Positions 13,368 through 13,692 of a stretch of DNA of 13,692 nt are shown here, one piece after another. The position numbers and the translations under genes were made by a program. The DNA lies in the NCBI GenBank assembly GCA_938038825.1, contig CALHST010000053.1, positions 1 through 13,692 of the forward strand, written 5' to 3'. Origin of the DNA: an uncultured Paracoccaceae bacterium (GTDB lineage: Bacteria; Pseudomonadota; Alphaproteobacteria; Rhodobacterales; Rhodobacteraceae). The notes beneath the pieces are model-generated. The model saw only the letters and a list, made by a program, of their open reading frames with translations. It was not told the origin of the DNA and did no database searches. Position 1 is the stretch's first letter; every line of letters begins with the position of its first letter.

Positions 13368-13460
13368 ATCAATCGCAATAGCGGGGCATTCGGTCGCTGC
13401 GACACGACTTGCGGCCCCGGCATCGCAGATGTTAAACGAAGCGAACTGAAACCACCTGCC

Positions 13461-13466
13461 AAGGAG
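13461..13466 (+). promoter_or_regulatory. fabA ribosome binding site
   Basis: AAGGAG lies 11 bases before the ATG at 13478. The spacing is slightly long, but this is the only family-consistent start. Confidence 0.7.
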
Positions 13467-13477
13467 ACCTGCGCGCC

Positions 13478-13692
13478 ATGGCCCAATATCCATCTTCTTT
13501 TGACCGCGACGACCTGCTGAAATGCGCCCGCGGAGAGTTGTTCGGCCCCGGCAATGCGCAATTGCCTGAACCCCCGATGCTGATGATGGACCGCATCACG
13601 GACATATCGGGTGACGGTGGTGAGAACGGCAAAGGCCACGTTGTGGCTGAATTCGATATCACCCCGGATCTGTGGTTCTTTGATTGTCACTT
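13478..13692 (+). CDS. fabA: 3-hydroxydecanoyl-ACP dehydratase/isomerase, N-terminal part
   Basis: The first 71 residues are present; the gene runs off the right edge of the window. The sequence MAQYPSSFDRDDLLKCARGELFG, PPMLMMDRITDI and KGHVVAEFDITPDLWFFDCHF matches FabA. The catalytic histidine is in the last visible segment (CHF). FabA dehydrates 3-hydroxydecanoyl-ACP and isomerises trans-2- to cis-3-decenoyl-ACP, the branch point to unsaturated fatty acids. In related genomes fabA is followed by fabB and fabI, which would lie to the right of the window. It is divergent from irr with 172 bases between. No clear plus-strand promoter boxes were found. Confidence 0.93.
   Translation, partial: MAQYPSSFDRDDLLKCARGELFGPGNAQLPEPPMLMMDRITDISGDGGENGKGHVVAEFDITPDLWFFDCH

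Noticed and set aside
1..13692. tRNA or rRNA genes, CRISPR arrays, insertion sequences and attachment sites
   Set aside because: None of their signatures was found: no cloverleaf arms ending in CCA, no regularly spaced repeats, no transposase or integrase frames and no flanking direct repeats around the inserted block.

Overview
The window looks like a chromosomal segment of a marine alphaproteobacterium of the order Rhodobacterales (Roseobacter group). This rests on the divergent irr/fabA pair, a VPxPA-type C-terminal sorting tail, a TRAP-type binding protein, a C93-family transglutaminase-like peptidase, a GcvT-containing dehydrogenase, and moderate GC content with a mixture of ATG, GTG and possible TTG starts. 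Species cannot be named from the sequence alone. Both end genes are cut by the window: the first lacks its 5' part and fabA lacks its 3' part.

Layout from left to right. At 2-1324 (+) is the C-terminal part of a dimethylglycine/sarcosine dehydrogenase-like protein, ending at a hairpin. Convergent to it, 1439-2785 (-), is a secreted LysM plus TRAP-receptor fusion. A strong terminator (2958-2991) separates that from rplL and rplJ (3034-3996, -). These two have their own candidate promoter and a folded leader (about 4003-4252). Divergent from rplJ is a C93 cysteine peptidase (4470-5096, +). It converges on a two-gene operon (6138-5131, -) for a VPVPA-tailed exported protein and a secreted protein with a Pro-Glu repeat tail. 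After a 342-base AT-rich gap with inverted repeats comes a translationally coupled licD-like / tagD-like pair (7847-6481, -), then a FadD-type acyl-CoA ligase (9637-7940, -). A terminator (9841-9868) closes the rplK-rplA operon (11020-9895, -). Upstream of that lie a 260-base leader, an unrecognised gene with a 15-bp hairpin near its 5' end (11281-12015, -), a phytanoyl-CoA dioxygenase family gene and irr (12112-13305, -), and divergent fabA (13478 onward, +).

The most distinctive architectural point is that the usual secE-nusG-rplK-rplA-rplJ-rplL-rpoB-rpoC cluster is broken up. rplKA and rplJL lie 5.9 kb apart, with genes on both strands between them. rplL is followed by a terminator and non-ribosomal genes rather than directly by rpoB, and nusG/secE are not upstream of rplK.

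Around these housekeeping genes sit envelope functions: two exported proteins, a surface-type protease, a LicD/cytidylyltransferase pair that probably decorates a surface polymer, and an orphan periplasmic receptor. The most unusual items are the LysM-TRAP fusion, the LicD-cytidylyltransferase couple, the VPVPA plus PE-repeat operon facing a C93 peptidase, and the hairpin over the 5' end of the unknown gene.
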